From NCBI GenBank assembly GCA_050012175.1, contig JBEKHR010000002.1:62001-126000 (forward strand): a stretch of DNA of 64,000 nucleotides, written 5' to 3'. The notes beneath the pieces were generated by a model that saw nothing but the letters and a program-made list of their open reading frames with translations, searched no databases and was not told where the DNA came from. Position numbers and translations under genes: made by a program. Shown one piece after another: positions 17,388 to 26,256 of the stretch (position 1 is the first letter of the stretch; each line of letters starts with the position of its first letter). The DNA comes from CAVROP01 sp050012175 (GTDB lineage Bacteria > Acidobacteriota > Terriglobia > UBA7540).

Positions 17388-17882
17388 ATGAAACTGAGGG
17401 AGACGCTGGTCACCTTTCTGGCTCTGGCGGCTATCGGCCTTGCAAGCTACTTCGCCTATCGCTATGAGACAAGGCCCAACCCGAACTTCTGCAACATCTG
17501 CGGCCGCTCGATTCATGGCGGAATGTCTTTTCTCGTCGAGACGAATGGTCACACAGAACACGCTTGCTGCCCTCGTTGCGGGATGCACTACGCGATAAAT
17601 CATCCCGGCAAAGTTCGGAACGTCTGGGCCACGGATTTGAATTCCGGCAAGTCAATCCCCGCGGACTCCGCCTACTACGACGAGGGCGGGAACATCGAAT
17701 ACTGTGCGATGCACGGCGCAGCCGTCCAGCGGCAACCCCAGGGCGTTTCTGTACGCGACTACGACCGCTGCCTGCCCACGCTGGTAGCGTTTAAGACGCG
17801 CGCGGAGGCAGAGACTTATCAGAAGGAACATGGCGGGCGGGTATTGAACTATGCCGAGGCGGTGCAAAGCGTGAAGGAATAA
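17388..17882 (+). CDS. NosL-like membrane-anchored copper-site protein
   Basis: The 164-residue protein has one N-terminal membrane segment (about residues 7-25) and a soluble domain with NFCNICGRSIHGGM, CCPRCGMHY and EYCAMHG. It ends with AETYQKEHGGRVLNYAEAV, which matches the C-terminal pattern of NosL-type proteins. NosL binds Cu(I) and delivers it to nitrous oxide reductase, but no nos genes are seen here. Next to a Cus-like pump, a periplasmic copper-handling role is more plausible. It stops 5 bp before the convergent peptidase gene, with no visible terminator between. A general thiol or zinc site is an alternative. Confidence 0.65.
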   Translation: MKLRETLVTFLALAAIGLASYFAYRYETRPNPNFCNICGRSIHGGMSFLVETNGHTEHACCPRCGMHYAINHPGKVRNVWATDLNSGKSIPADSAYYDEGGNIEYCAMHGAAVQRQPQGVSVRDYDRCLPTLVAFKTRAEAETYQKEHGGRVLNYAEAVQSVKE

Positions 17883-17887
17883 CCCGG

Positions 17888-19780
17888 CTATTTATGCTCT
17901 GCAAGCGGCTTGGCGAGCTCGTCGAGCAGGTCCGCCTTGCTCTCCTCGCGGACAAGGTGCGGATAGCGTTCGCCGCCGTGATAGTCAATGGTACACGTCT
18001 TGTAGTAATCGTCGTTCAGCACGAGCAAGCGAATAGGCTGCGAGCTGTTCTTGCCGGCCTTCAAGGCGTCGCGGAGCAGATCGGGCGTGAAGGCGCGATC
18101 GTTCACTGCCACCACGCGCATGCCCGACGTGATCCCTGCCTTATAGGCGAGGCCGCCGACAATCGAGTCCTGCACGGCGCCGTCATTGCCGAGGCGCAAG
18201 CCGATGGAGTAGACAGCGGCCACCCCTTCGCCGAAGGGACCGCGACCGGCGCCTTCCGGCGGCTTTTCAGAGTACTCCACCTTCCATCCGCCGGCTTGAA
18301 TTCCGCCCACCGGGGCTTCGGGCGAGGTTGAAGTCAACCGCTCATGGAAGAAGCTTGCCCAGTCGTACGGCACGACTTGGTTGAGGGAGCGAACCAGTTC
18401 CTGGAAGGTGTAGGGTTTCAGCTCGGGGCCGTTGTTCGGACCGGCGTAGAAGAGACGGCAGAAATCCTCGAAGGATTTCTGGCCGTGGCTCTGGTCGTGG
18501 ATGAGGGTGTCAACCTCGAGCCACAGCAGTTCGCCTTCGGGGTAATAGTCGGCGCCGCGCCGCCAGTCGGTCCAACCGCCCCGGCCAAAGGCCAGGCCGG
18601 GCGCCGCGTCTGCGGTGTCTTGGAGAGGCCGCCAAGTCCGTCCAGGGCGGCCCGGACCCATATCTGCCGCGGTGCTGGCAAGACTTTCGCGGTACTGCTC
18701 AGGGGTCGACAGTCCACTGCGGGCTGCCAGCAGATTGCCCAGGAAGTCGGTGAGACCCTCGTAGACCCACAGCAGATCGGTCTTCATCGGCGCCTCGAAA
18801 TCGGGAGTACTCAGGTCGGCCGGGCGGCGAAACTTGCCGTTCCAGGAGTGGACGAATTCGTGCGAGAGGAGGCCTCCCAGCCGGCGCTTCCCCTGCGGCA
18901 TGAGCAGGACGCGCTCATCGGTGCGGCTGTCATTGGACTCATGGTGCTCGAGGCCGAAATGCGCCACGTGATTGCTCAAGGTCAGCAGGAAGTGGTAGTC
19001 GCGGTAATGCCGTGCGCCAAAGAGTTTGCCGGTCTCCGTCACCAGATTCGTGAAGTCCTTTTGCACCTCCGGGCTCATTTCGAGCGCCGCCTCGCTGTCG
19101 GCCACCATGTCGATCTCGTGCCGGATCGGCTCGCCGGGCGGCGTCACGTCCACGGCGCGAAAGTATTCGCCGACAATCACCGGCGAGTCTACCAGGCGAT
19201 CCAGAGAAACTGGCACGAATGTGACCTCGTTACCCGTAATGCTCTCTTGCGGCAACGCGGTCCCGAACTTCCACCCTTGCGGAAGGCGCAACGTCGGCCT
19301 GTACGTGATCTCCTGGGCGAGGACTCCTGCGGGATATAGCACGTTTTGGTTCCAACTGACAATCACCAGCTTGTCGGTGGCGGAACCACCGAAGCCAGGA
19401 CCGCCTCCCCCGGGCTCGATGTAGTCGAATGTCGCCTCGAGGCTTTGCGCGCCCTGGGGCACTTCCAGGTGGAAGGTGAACGCGTCAAGCAGATCGCGTC
19501 GCCAGGCAATCGCTTTGCCGTTCGCCATGAACTTCAGTCCGGCCACGCTGCCGACGGGCCCCGCCGGCCCGTGCTCGCCGGGAATCCATTTGGGGTAATA
19601 AAGCGTGAGCGGCCCAGGCTTCACCGGCATGACCATGCGCGTGTGGAGCATCTTCTCCGGGGCTTGGGTTGCATCGACTGTAAGGGTGATGGTCGGCCGA
19701 GACTGCGCCGGCAAAGCAGCCACGCCCAAAGCAACAATTTCAAAAACCAGTATTGACAGGCGCAAGCGTATCGAATTCAT
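17888..19780 (-). CDS. M61-family metallopeptidase with PDZ domain
   Basis: The protein of about 630 residues has a signal peptide (SILVFEIVALGVAALPAQS), an N-terminal beta domain typical of M61 peptidases, the zinc-site motif HEFVH in LLSHEFVHSWNGKFR with the downstream VYEGLTDFLGN glutamate, and a C-terminal PDZ-like domain (VGGLAYKAGITSGMRVVAVN). The start at 19780 is supported by AAGGAG 8 nt upstream; the frame extends slightly further without support. M61 enzymes remove N-terminal glycine or alanine residues. It is probably periplasmic. It converges with the copper locus and shares no obvious function with it. Confidence 0.87.
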   Translation of the reverse strand: MNSIRLRLSILVFEIVALGVAALPAQSRPTITLTVDATQAPEKMLHTRMVMPVKPGPLTLYYPKWIPGEHGPAGPVGSVAGLKFMANGKAIAWRRDLLDAFTFHLEVPQGAQSLEATFDYIEPGGGGPGFGGSATDKLVIVSWNQNVLYPAGVLAQEITYRPTLRLPQGWKFGTALPQESITGNEVTFVPVSLDRLVDSPVIVGEYFRAVDVTPPGEPIRHEIDMVADSEAALEMSPEVQKDFTNLVTETGKLFGARHYRDYHFLLTLSNHVAHFGLEHHESNDSRTDERVLLMPQGKRRLGGLLSHEFVHSWNGKFRRPADLSTPDFEAPMKTDLLWVYEGLTDFLGNLLAARSGLSTPEQYRESLASTAADMGPGRPGRTWRPLQDTADAAPGLAFGRGGWTDWRRGADYYPEGELLWLEVDTLIHDQSHGQKSFEDFCRLFYAGPNNGPELKPYTFQELVRSLNQVVPYDWASFFHERLTSTSPEAPVGGIQAGGWKVEYSEKPPEGAGRGPFGEGVAAVYSIGLRLGNDGAVQDSIVGGLAYKAGITSGMRVVAVNDRAFTPDLLRDALKAGKNSSQPIRLLVLNDDYYKTCTIDYHGGERYPHLVREESKADLLDELAKPLAEHK

Positions 19781-20277
19781 CAGCGTGCTCCTTCGTGGAA
19801 GCATTGTAACCACCCCCTTGGCTTCGAACTGCCAAGGAGAAGCCTGAAATGATATTCCCCCTTCCTGCTGACCGCAACCCCGAAGCCGTCCATTGTTTCC
19901 CCCAAGGCTTCATAGGTGTCGGGTCGCCGTTCTTTTGATGGAAGGCGCCGAAAGACGAGACCATCCCCCGGCTCGCTCCGGTGAGCAACGGTGCCACTCC
20001 CCGAGATTTGTTCTCCTCCGTCACGAAGCCACGGTGAAATCCAACCCTGAAGATAAGGAGGAGAGGACATCGCAGAAGAAAAGTGGATTCCCCTGGAGGG
20101 GTGGTTCGTGTTGAAGGCCAAGCGTCCGGGTGTGAGCGCCCGCGAGCCGGCTCGAAAATATGATTTAGAAGAGCGAAGACATTGCTCCCTGGGCCAAATA
20201 AACGCACGCAGGCGCGAGGCGCCAGGAGTATGAAGGATGGAAGTTGGACTGGACATTGCAGAGGAAGGAAGCCCGTT
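19781..20277. other. Gene-free spacer upstream of the peptidase gene
   Basis: Frames on both strands lack family features. It must hold the promoter of the M61 gene. I see no clear repeat or RNA structure. Confidence 0.4.
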
Positions 20278-20496
20278 TCAGCCCGTAACGCCGCGACTCT
20301 TGTATATAACCTTGTTCACTTCAACCATCAAGTCATCGAAGGATGCGCCGACTTTGCGCGCGGCCATCTCAATCGAGCAGTCATAGCAGGAGGGACGAAG
20401 GCCGAATTTCTCGAACACCGCTTCGGTCTCAGGGAACTTTTGCTCTACTTCGCGGACCATTTCGCCGCCCCGCACGAGATCAGTGAACTGAAACAT
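20278..20496 (-). CDS. DUF1858-type small CxxC protein
   Basis: The 72-residue protein matches the DUF1858 (ScdA N-terminal-like, redox disulfide) pattern: FTDLVRGGEMVREVEQKFPE, then FEKFGLRPSCYDCSIE and ASFDDLMVEVNKVI. The CYDC pair is the likely metal or disulfide site. The start overlaps the 3' end of the radical SAM gene by 17 bp, with GGGAGGAAG placed inside that gene, so translation is probably coupled. Related domains occur beside iron-sulfur repair, nitric oxide and hybrid cluster proteins. A helper role for the radical SAM enzyme is inference from the overlap. Confidence 0.8.
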   Translation of the reverse strand: MFQFTDLVRGGEMVREVEQKFPETEAVFEKFGLRPSCYDCSIEMAARKVGASFDDLMVEVNKVIYKSRGVTG

Positions 20497-21712
20497 GGCT
20501 CACTTCCTCCCGCAGGTTCGACTCGGAGTTTTTGCTACGCGGCTGGTAAACGCAGAAGGGTTCTTCATCCAGGTAGTCGCCGGTAGCAGCAAAGGCCCGA
20601 GCGCGGCAACCCATGCAGAGGCTGCGAAATTCGCAGTAGCCGCACTTCCCTTTCAAATTATCCGTGTTTCGCAGCTCCTGGAAAACGCTGGCATTCTCCC
20701 AAATCTCGGCAAAAGACTGCTTGTTCAGGTCTCCTGCCAGAACCGGCAGATATCCGCAGGGATAAACCTCCCCTTGGTGCGAAATGAAGCAGACCCCCGT
20801 GCCGGCGAGGCACCCCTTGGTCATTGCATTCATTGCCTCGGGGTGGCTAGGGCCGGGCTTGGCGGCGTGCGGATGAAGTGCGATGCCGGTTGAGCCGGGC
20901 ATCGTCATCTCGGTTGGGCCGATCGAATCTCTCTTTCCGCCCGTGACCTGCGCGCCAGCCTCCCTGGAAACATTCGAGGCCACCCTCCGCTCTGCGGCAC
21001 GCCGTTGCCGCATCACCCGGAAATAATGAGGGGCGCAGGTGGCTTTCAGCTCGATTCCGCCTTCGAGCGAGCGATCATAGAACCAATTCAAAATCTCTTC
21101 GTATTCCTCTGCCGGCACCATCTGCTCGGTGGCGATGTCTACGCCGCACCCCACCGGAACCAGGAGGAAGGTGTGCAACGCGTCCGCTCCGATTTCCTTA
21201 GCCAGCTCCAGGACGGCGGGGAGCTGATGCGCATTATGCCGGGCAATCGTCATGTTTATCTGGAGTGACATCCCCAACTCGCGCAGGTTTTGGAAACCGC
21301 GTAGCGCGGCATCAAAGGCGCCGGGCATGCCGCGAAACGCGTCATGGGTGGAAGCGTCGGCGCCGTCCAAACTGATGGAAACACGCCGTACACCGGAATC
21401 CAAAATCTTGCGGGCCATCTGCTTTGTTACCAAGGTGCCATTAGTGGCCAGCGCCACACGAATCCCCAGGCATGCGGCATAGCTGGCAAGATCGAAGATG
21501 TCGTGCCGGAAAAGAGGTTCGCCACCGCTCAGAACTAGGATTGGTAGGAATGACTGAGAGACTTGCTTTATTAAGTTCAGGGCTTTGGTTGTAGGTAGGT
21601 CATATGGTGATGAGAGCTCTGTAGCGGTGGCACGACAGTGAATGCAACGCAGGTTACATCCCTTGGTCACCTCCCAAAAAACGAGCCGCGGTTTGTAGTC
21701 TACATTGTTCAT
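20480..21712 (-). CDS. ahbD: Radical SAM/SPASM protein, AhbD/NirJ-like
   Basis: The 410-residue protein opens with FWEVTKGCNLRCIHCRATAT, giving the CX3CX2C radical SAM cluster site, and has GGEPL and SISLDGAD. Its C-terminal SPASM cysteines are CLAGTGVCFISHQGEVYPCG and CGYCEFRSLCMGC. The segment ATCAPHYFRVMRQR and the overall order match AhbD (decarboxylation of Fe-coproporphyrin III to heme b) and NirJ (heme d1 synthesis). A Ser/Pro-rich stretch of roughly 45 residues after RRAAERR looks like an insertion. No other ahb or nir gene is in the window, so the exact substrate is open. Multiheme cytochromes nearby make a heme link attractive. Confidence 0.75.
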   Translation of the reverse strand: MNNVDYKPRLVFWEVTKGCNLRCIHCRATATELSSPYDLPTTKALNLIKQVSQSFLPILVLSGGEPLFRHDIFDLASYAACLGIRVALATNGTLVTKQMARKILDSGVRRVSISLDGADASTHDAFRGMPGAFDAALRGFQNLRELGMSLQINMTIARHNAHQLPAVLELAKEIGADALHTFLLVPVGCGVDIATEQMVPAEEYEEILNWFYDRSLEGGIELKATCAPHYFRVMRQRRAAERRVASNVSREAGAQVTGGKRDSIGPTEMTMPGSTGIALHPHAAKPGPSHPEAMNAMTKGCLAGTGVCFISHQGEVYPCGYLPVLAGDLNKQSFAEIWENASVFQELRNTDNLKGKCGYCEFRSLCMGCRARAFAATGDYLDEEPFCVYQPRSKNSESNLREEVSHVSVH

Positions 21713-22627
21713 TAAAGCTTCACGACTCGATCTTGAAGGCTGGCAGTTTCACCCAGCTAGCTTTTCCACGAGCACGTCTTTTTCCATCGCCTCAAGGAAT
21801 TGAGACGCAGGGCCGGGGATATCTCTTTCATTCAGACAGCGGGCAAGAGAGACTTGCGATATCCACCATTATATGCCTCTGTTGGGTTAGCCCTGGTCGC
21901 GAAGGGAACACTCGGTGGCTTGTGTTTGATCTTGAGATTTAACGGGGGTTAGAGATTCCGGTTCGTCCGATTTCCGGTATCCCCAACCCCCAACCCGTCA
22001 GATGACGGGCTCCTAGGACCCGAAGTCCCTCGCACCCTTGAAACGGGCACGCCTCATGCCAAACTCAAGAAGATCAAAGAACTCCACAAGGTTGGATTCA
22101 AGCCGAAGGAACAAAACAGCTTAGCGATTTTTGAATTGGACAAGGGCTGGAATTGCTTCACAAATCATGAGATTAGGAAGTGCGGAAAATGACGGTTGAC
22201 AAACCCACCGGGGGGTGAAAAGGCGCAAAGTCCCCAACCCTGGTTCGTGTTGACAGATGCAAGAAACACCGTTGACAGGAGTTAACTCCAATAGTCGCTG
22301 TAAACTGCTTATCGTTCTTCGCAGCGGCTGCCCTTAGCAACGCGTAAGTTTCGGAAAAAATAATTTCGACTTGGCATGCCATGCTGGCTCGGTGACCGCA
22401 AACCCTCTCGGGCGGGCGCGCCATCATGAAGGGGGTACCAGACGCGAGTTCGAGTCTTATAGAGGATTCCAAAATATAATGACGGCTCAGGGGGTAACGC
22501 CGGCATCTTGCTCACATCGCAGAATCACCCGAGACGGCGGCGCTAGGAAGACTCGATCATGTCCCCAGTCGGAAGGGTTGCGGGGTCCGTTGAGGTCTGT
22601 TAATGTTATGAATCGCGACCGTTCGTC
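21713..22627. other. 0.9-kb region with no intact gene
   Basis: The only protein-like trace is a start-less plus-strand frame ending at 22192, with HAKLKKIKELHKVGFKPKEQ and then AIFELDKGWNCF. It may be the tail of a lost gene. TTGACAGGAGTTAACTCC near 22273 contains a short palindrome. No repeat from elsewhere in the window is evident. It holds the upstream regions of the divergent radical SAM and zinc-ribbon genes. Confidence 0.4.
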
Positions 22628-23626
22628 ATGACTTCACCATGCCCAAGATGCGGCGACGCGAAAATAGATCCGGTCAGGCACGGGCTCATGTACAAACTCG
22701 TGTGGGCTTTTGGGTATCGACTGCACGAGTGCGCGCGGTGTCGCGCGCCACGCTTTATACCCAGACATGATGGAATATCGCCTTACTCATCACAAATGGG
22801 GAAGGGGCCGGTAAGCCCACCCCCCTTCGCGGAGGAAAGAGGGGCTTTAAGAACGGTCGAAGAGAACCTCGAGCCGAAAGTTACCAGGCAGGTTACCGCG
22901 GCAGATTCCTCGGAGCGAGGTTTGCGTCGTTGTCCGGTTTGCGGCAGCACGGCATACCACCGTACCCACCGCACCACCCTGGAACGGATCCTGTCGCGCC
23001 CACGGATGGCTCGCTGCGAGAAGTGCGGGGTGCGCTTCCCGTATCCCGGGCATCGTGATAGGTCATCTGGCTTGATAAAATTGAGGGAGCCGGTGGCAAC
23101 TGTACCCCGCTCTGCGGAGGAGAAAAGGGCTACAAGAATGGCCGAAGAGAACACCCAGCCGAAAGTTACCCAGCAAGTCCCCGGCGCGGATTCGTCAAAC
23201 CGTGGATTGCACCGCTGTCCGACTTGCGGCAGCACGGCATACCACCGAACCCGGCGCACCACCCTGGAACACCTCCTGTTGCGCCCACGGATGGCCCGCT
23301 GCGAGAAGTGCGGGTTGCGCTTCCCCTATCCTGGGCATCGTGAGAAACATCCTGACCCATTGAAAGTGGTGGAGCCCGGGGCAACTGTACCCCGCCCTGT
23401 GGAGGAGAGGAGGGCTCCAAAGATGGCCGAAGAGAGCTCCCAGCCCAAAGTTGCCCAGCAAGTAGCTGTCGTAGATTACTCGAACCATGGATTGCGCCCC
23501 TGTCCGGTTTGCGGCAGCACGGAGTACCGCCGTTCTCGGCGCACCATCCTGGAACGAATCCTGTTGCGCCCAAGGATGGCCCGCTGTAGGAAGTGCCGCA
23601 ACCGCTTCCCCTATCCCAAGAGCTAG
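22628..23626 (+). CDS. Tandem zinc-ribbon protein of four modules
   Basis: I recognise no named family for the whole 332-residue protein. It is a string of small zinc ribbons. The first is CPRCG followed by CARC. Three near-identical modules follow, each CPVCGSTAYHRTHRTTLER or a variant, then RPRMARCEKCGVRFPYPG (CxxC-x~27-CxxC). The linkers, rich in Glu, Lys and Pro, are also repeated. There is no signal peptide or membrane segment. The modules resemble ribbons found singly at the end of many bacterial proteins. Tandem ribbons suggest nucleic-acid or protein binding, but that is inference. The gene ends 88 bp before murJ on the same strand. Confidence 0.75.
   Translation: MTSPCPRCGDAKIDPVRHGLMYKLVWAFGYRLHECARCRAPRFIPRHDGISPYSSQMGKGPVSPPPFAEERGALRTVEENLEPKVTRQVTAADSSERGLRRCPVCGSTAYHRTHRTTLERILSRPRMARCEKCGVRFPYPGHRDRSSGLIKLREPVATVPRSAEEKRATRMAEENTQPKVTQQVPGADSSNRGLHRCPTCGSTAYHRTRRTTLEHLLLRPRMARCEKCGLRFPYPGHREKHPDPLKVVEPGATVPRPVEERRAPKMAEESSQPKVAQQVAVVDYSNHGLRPCPVCGSTEYRRSRRTILERILLRPRMARCRKCRNRFPYPKS
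22829..23626 (+). repeat. In-frame 285-bp tandem repeat in the zinc-ribbon gene
   Basis: Landmarks such as GCGGCAGCAC fall at 22941, 23226 and 23511, exactly 285 bp (95 codons) apart. The unit start GCGGAGG/GTGGAGG falls at 22829, 23114 and 23399. The units are highly similar at DNA level, which points to recent duplication without frame loss. The third unit is cut short by the stop codon. Confidence 0.9.
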
Positions 23627-23714
23627 CGGTCTTGGGACTCGCAGGCCTGCGAGTCGGCGCCATGGCTGGATTTGCCGATTTCAAGCTCTCAAAAAGGGTG
23701 GGACACCTTTCCAA

Positions 23715-25274
23715 ATGCCCTCTTCGAATGTCACGGGCCGAATTGCCAAAGCCTCCGGAATCGTGATGGCGGGAGTGTTGCTGAGCCGCCTGTTGGGTTT
23801 TCTTCGTGATTGGACGGTGGCCCACCAGATTGGTTCGAACTCCACCACGGACACCTACTACGCCGCCTTCACCTTGCCGGACTTTCTGAATTATCTGGTT
23901 GCCGCTGGCGCTCTGAGTGTAACCTTCATTCCCGTCTTCTCACACTACCTGGCAGAAAAGCAGGAGGACGAGGGCTGGTACGCATTCTCAACCGTCGTCA
24001 CGGTGATGGGCCTGGCGCTCGTGGCCTTAGTCGGGATCGGTGAGGTCTATGCTCCGCAGCTCGTTGGGGCAATCGCCCCGGGGTTCGCCCCCGCGGCCAA
24101 GGCGCGGGCCATTTTCTTGACCCGGCTTATGCTGCCCGCACAGGTTTTTTTCTACCTGGGAAGTATTCTGACCGCAGTCCAGTACGCCAAGGCGCAATTC
24201 ATCATCCCGTCGCTTTCCGGGGTGGTCTACAACCTCGGGGTCATTTCTGGGGGAGTGTTGCTTTCTTCGCGTATCGGCATCACAGGTTTTGCGGTGGGGG
24301 TGCTGGGTGGCGCGTTGTGTGGGAACTTCCTCTTGCAGATTTACGGAGCGCACCGGGCCGGAGCACGTTTCACGCCCAACCTGGACATCCGGCACCCTGG
24401 ATTCCGCTGGTTCATCAAGCTCTCCATCCCTATTATGCTCGCGCTCTCGCTCAGCGCAACGGATGACTGGATTATCCGCTGGTTCGGCTCTTATCTGGTC
24501 CCGGCGTCCATCACCTGGCTGACCTACGCAAAAACCCTGATGCGGGTTCCCCTGGGCGTTGTCGGCATGTCGGTAGGGGTGGCATCGTTTCCGTTCATGG
24601 CACAGCTCTATTCGGAGGGGAAACTCGAGGAACTCAACCGCACCCTTAACGCCACCATGAAAGGGTTGATTGTCCTGTTGGTTCCAATTTCAGCCTTGAC
24701 CATCGCACAGAGCACTCCCCTCGTCTACTTCATCTTCTCGCACACTCGTCTGCACGCACCGGATTTCCAAGCCACCTCCGCAACTCTCCGGGTCTTCTCC
24801 ATCGGCATGTTTGCCTGGGCGCTTCAGAATATTCTCGCCCGCGCTTTCTACGCCGCTCGCGACACGATTACCCCTGCCGTGGTGGGAACCGGGCTCACTT
24901 TTCTCAGTCTTCCCTTTTACTCGTTGTTGGTCCGCCACTTTCAGCACCTCGGGCTCGCCTTGGCGAGTTCCCTCGGCATCGTCGCCTACACGGTGATTCT
25001 GTTTCTGCTCTGGAATCGCCGCATCCGCAATGCCGAGGCTCACGCGCTCGTGATCTTCTTTCTAAAGATGTGCGTGGCCTCTGCGCTCGCAGGCGTCGCT
25101 TGCTTCGGGCTGAGTAATTGGTTCGCATCTCATCTTGGCTGGCAAACAACTCAACAAGCCCTTGTCGTCCTGGTGAGCGTTAGCTCAGTAGGTTTGGTTC
25201 TGATCGCGGTCCTCGCGAAGCTGCTTAGGGTGAAAGAATTCGGGGACTACTGGCAAAGACTGGTGGCAAAGTGA
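23715..25274 (+). CDS. murJ: Lipid II flippase MurJ (MviN family)
   Basis: The 519-residue integral membrane protein has a dense series of hydrophobic helices (about 13-14) and the family opening GIVMAGVLLSRLLGFLRDW followed by TDTYYAAFTLPDFLNYLVAAG. MurJ flips the undecaprenyl-linked peptidoglycan precursor across the inner membrane. The frame is open upstream to 23487, but that part overlaps the zinc-ribbon gene and has no membrane-protein character, so I start at ATG 23715. The C-terminal helices after about residue 450 are less conserved, as usual. It is the only cell-wall gene in the window. Confidence 0.93.
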   Translation: MPSSNVTGRIAKASGIVMAGVLLSRLLGFLRDWTVAHQIGSNSTTDTYYAAFTLPDFLNYLVAAGALSVTFIPVFSHYLAEKQEDEGWYAFSTVVTVMGLALVALVGIGEVYAPQLVGAIAPGFAPAAKARAIFLTRLMLPAQVFFYLGSILTAVQYAKAQFIIPSLSGVVYNLGVISGGVLLSSRIGITGFAVGVLGGALCGNFLLQIYGAHRAGARFTPNLDIRHPGFRWFIKLSIPIMLALSLSATDDWIIRWFGSYLVPASITWLTYAKTLMRVPLGVVGMSVGVASFPFMAQLYSEGKLEELNRTLNATMKGLIVLLVPISALTIAQSTPLVYFIFSHTRLHAPDFQATSATLRVFSIGMFAWALQNILARAFYAARDTITPAVVGTGLTFLSLPFYSLLVRHFQHLGLALASSLGIVAYTVILFLLWNRRIRNAEAHALVIFFLKMCVASALAGVACFGLSNWFASHLGWQTTQQALVVLVSVSSVGLVLIAVLAKLLRVKEFGDYWQRLVAK

Positions 25275-25419
25275 AGGGCTCTCGCTGTCCCCGATGGCAA
25301 GGGCCCCAACGGCCGCAAAAGCCCCTTCTGGGTTCGGAATAGAAGAAGTGACATGCACCGACCCGTAAGAGGCCGCGCCAGCATATGGATACCTCCACAA
25401 GCAGCGAAGCGTTCCATTC

Positions 25420-25953
25420 CTAACTTACGGCACTGGGGAATGACACGTAGAGCCCATTAGCTTCGAGCGTTTTGACGAGCTTTCGTGTGTATGGACTCTT
25501 CTCATTGAGGTATTCGTACGGATTAAGCCCTGGCAATAAAATGAACACGAGTACACATGCTTCGTAAGCGCCAGAAAGCACGTGAACTGACGCCTTCATT
25601 AGCGCATCCTTGAAACCGCTTGTGCCCTGTTTTTTCTCTCGGTCAAACTCGAAGGCACACTTGAAAGGACGTAGCACCGCGGCGTCCGGCCATGTCGACG
25701 TCCCGAGGATTGGATAACTGCGTTCTTGTTTTCTGCCCCGTCGGTCCCTCCCTTCCCAGTCGAAGAGAATGTCCTGAGGAGCTTCATCTCTTGACTCGGT
25801 CTCTAAGAACCGCTTAAGGTGTCGGCGAATCAAGGGAGCCGTGGCCTTGTGTTCTTCAAATGGGCGCAACTTTTTCCGAAACGGCCTCGACTTGAACGCT
25901 TGACTGATGTCGTGTGCGAACTTACGAGCGAGCTGCGAGTCGGCGGATTGCAT
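25420..25953 (-). CDS. Uncharacterised 177-residue protein
   Basis: I do not recognise this protein. It is supported as a gene by GGAGGA 10 nt before ATG 25953 and by ordinary soluble-protein composition. The N-terminal third is basic (FKSRPFRKKLRPFEEHKA). The middle has WPDAAVLRPFKCAFEFDREK followed by an amphipathic helix and the strand ACVLVFILLP. The D...EFDREK arrangement distantly recalls PD-(D/E)XK nuclease cores, but this is weak. It lies between murJ and an exonuclease gene. Confidence 0.6.
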   Translation of the reverse strand: MQSADSQLARKFAHDISQAFKSRPFRKKLRPFEEHKATAPLIRRHLKRFLETESRDEAPQDILFDWEGRDRRGRKQERSYPILGTSTWPDAAVLRPFKCAFEFDREKKQGTSGFKDALMKASVHVLSGAYEACVLVFILLPGLNPYEYLNEKSPYTRKLVKTLEANGLYVSFPSAVS

Positions 25954-26256
25954 ATCGTGTCCTCCTCTCTCCGAAATCGGTGCGATGCATCAAGTTAGAT
26001 GGCACGCGGCCCAACACCCCCTTTATTTCACAGTCCGGCGGGTGGCGCATCCAGCGTGCTTCTTGCGACATGTGCGACGCAAAATGCGGGGGTGGCAGCA
26101 CAGCATGACAATAATGGCCTCGGCTTCGCGCGCCGTTCAAAGGCCAGCGGCTTTGGCCATTCCGGTCACTGGGCCCGGCTCCGGCTGGGCGTTCACTGAT
26201 CGCACACATGCCAAACAGCGGCATGCGCCACCCGCGATTCGCCGGGGCCACACGAA
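25954..26256. other. Short spacer without a gene
   Basis: Nothing that I can support is encoded here. It separates the uncharacterised gene from the exonuclease gene on the same strand and contains the former's promoter region. Confidence 0.4.

Noticed and set aside
22430..22470. tRNA-like GCGAGTTCGAGTCTT segment
   Set aside because: No matching acceptor, D or anticodon arms could be built around it.
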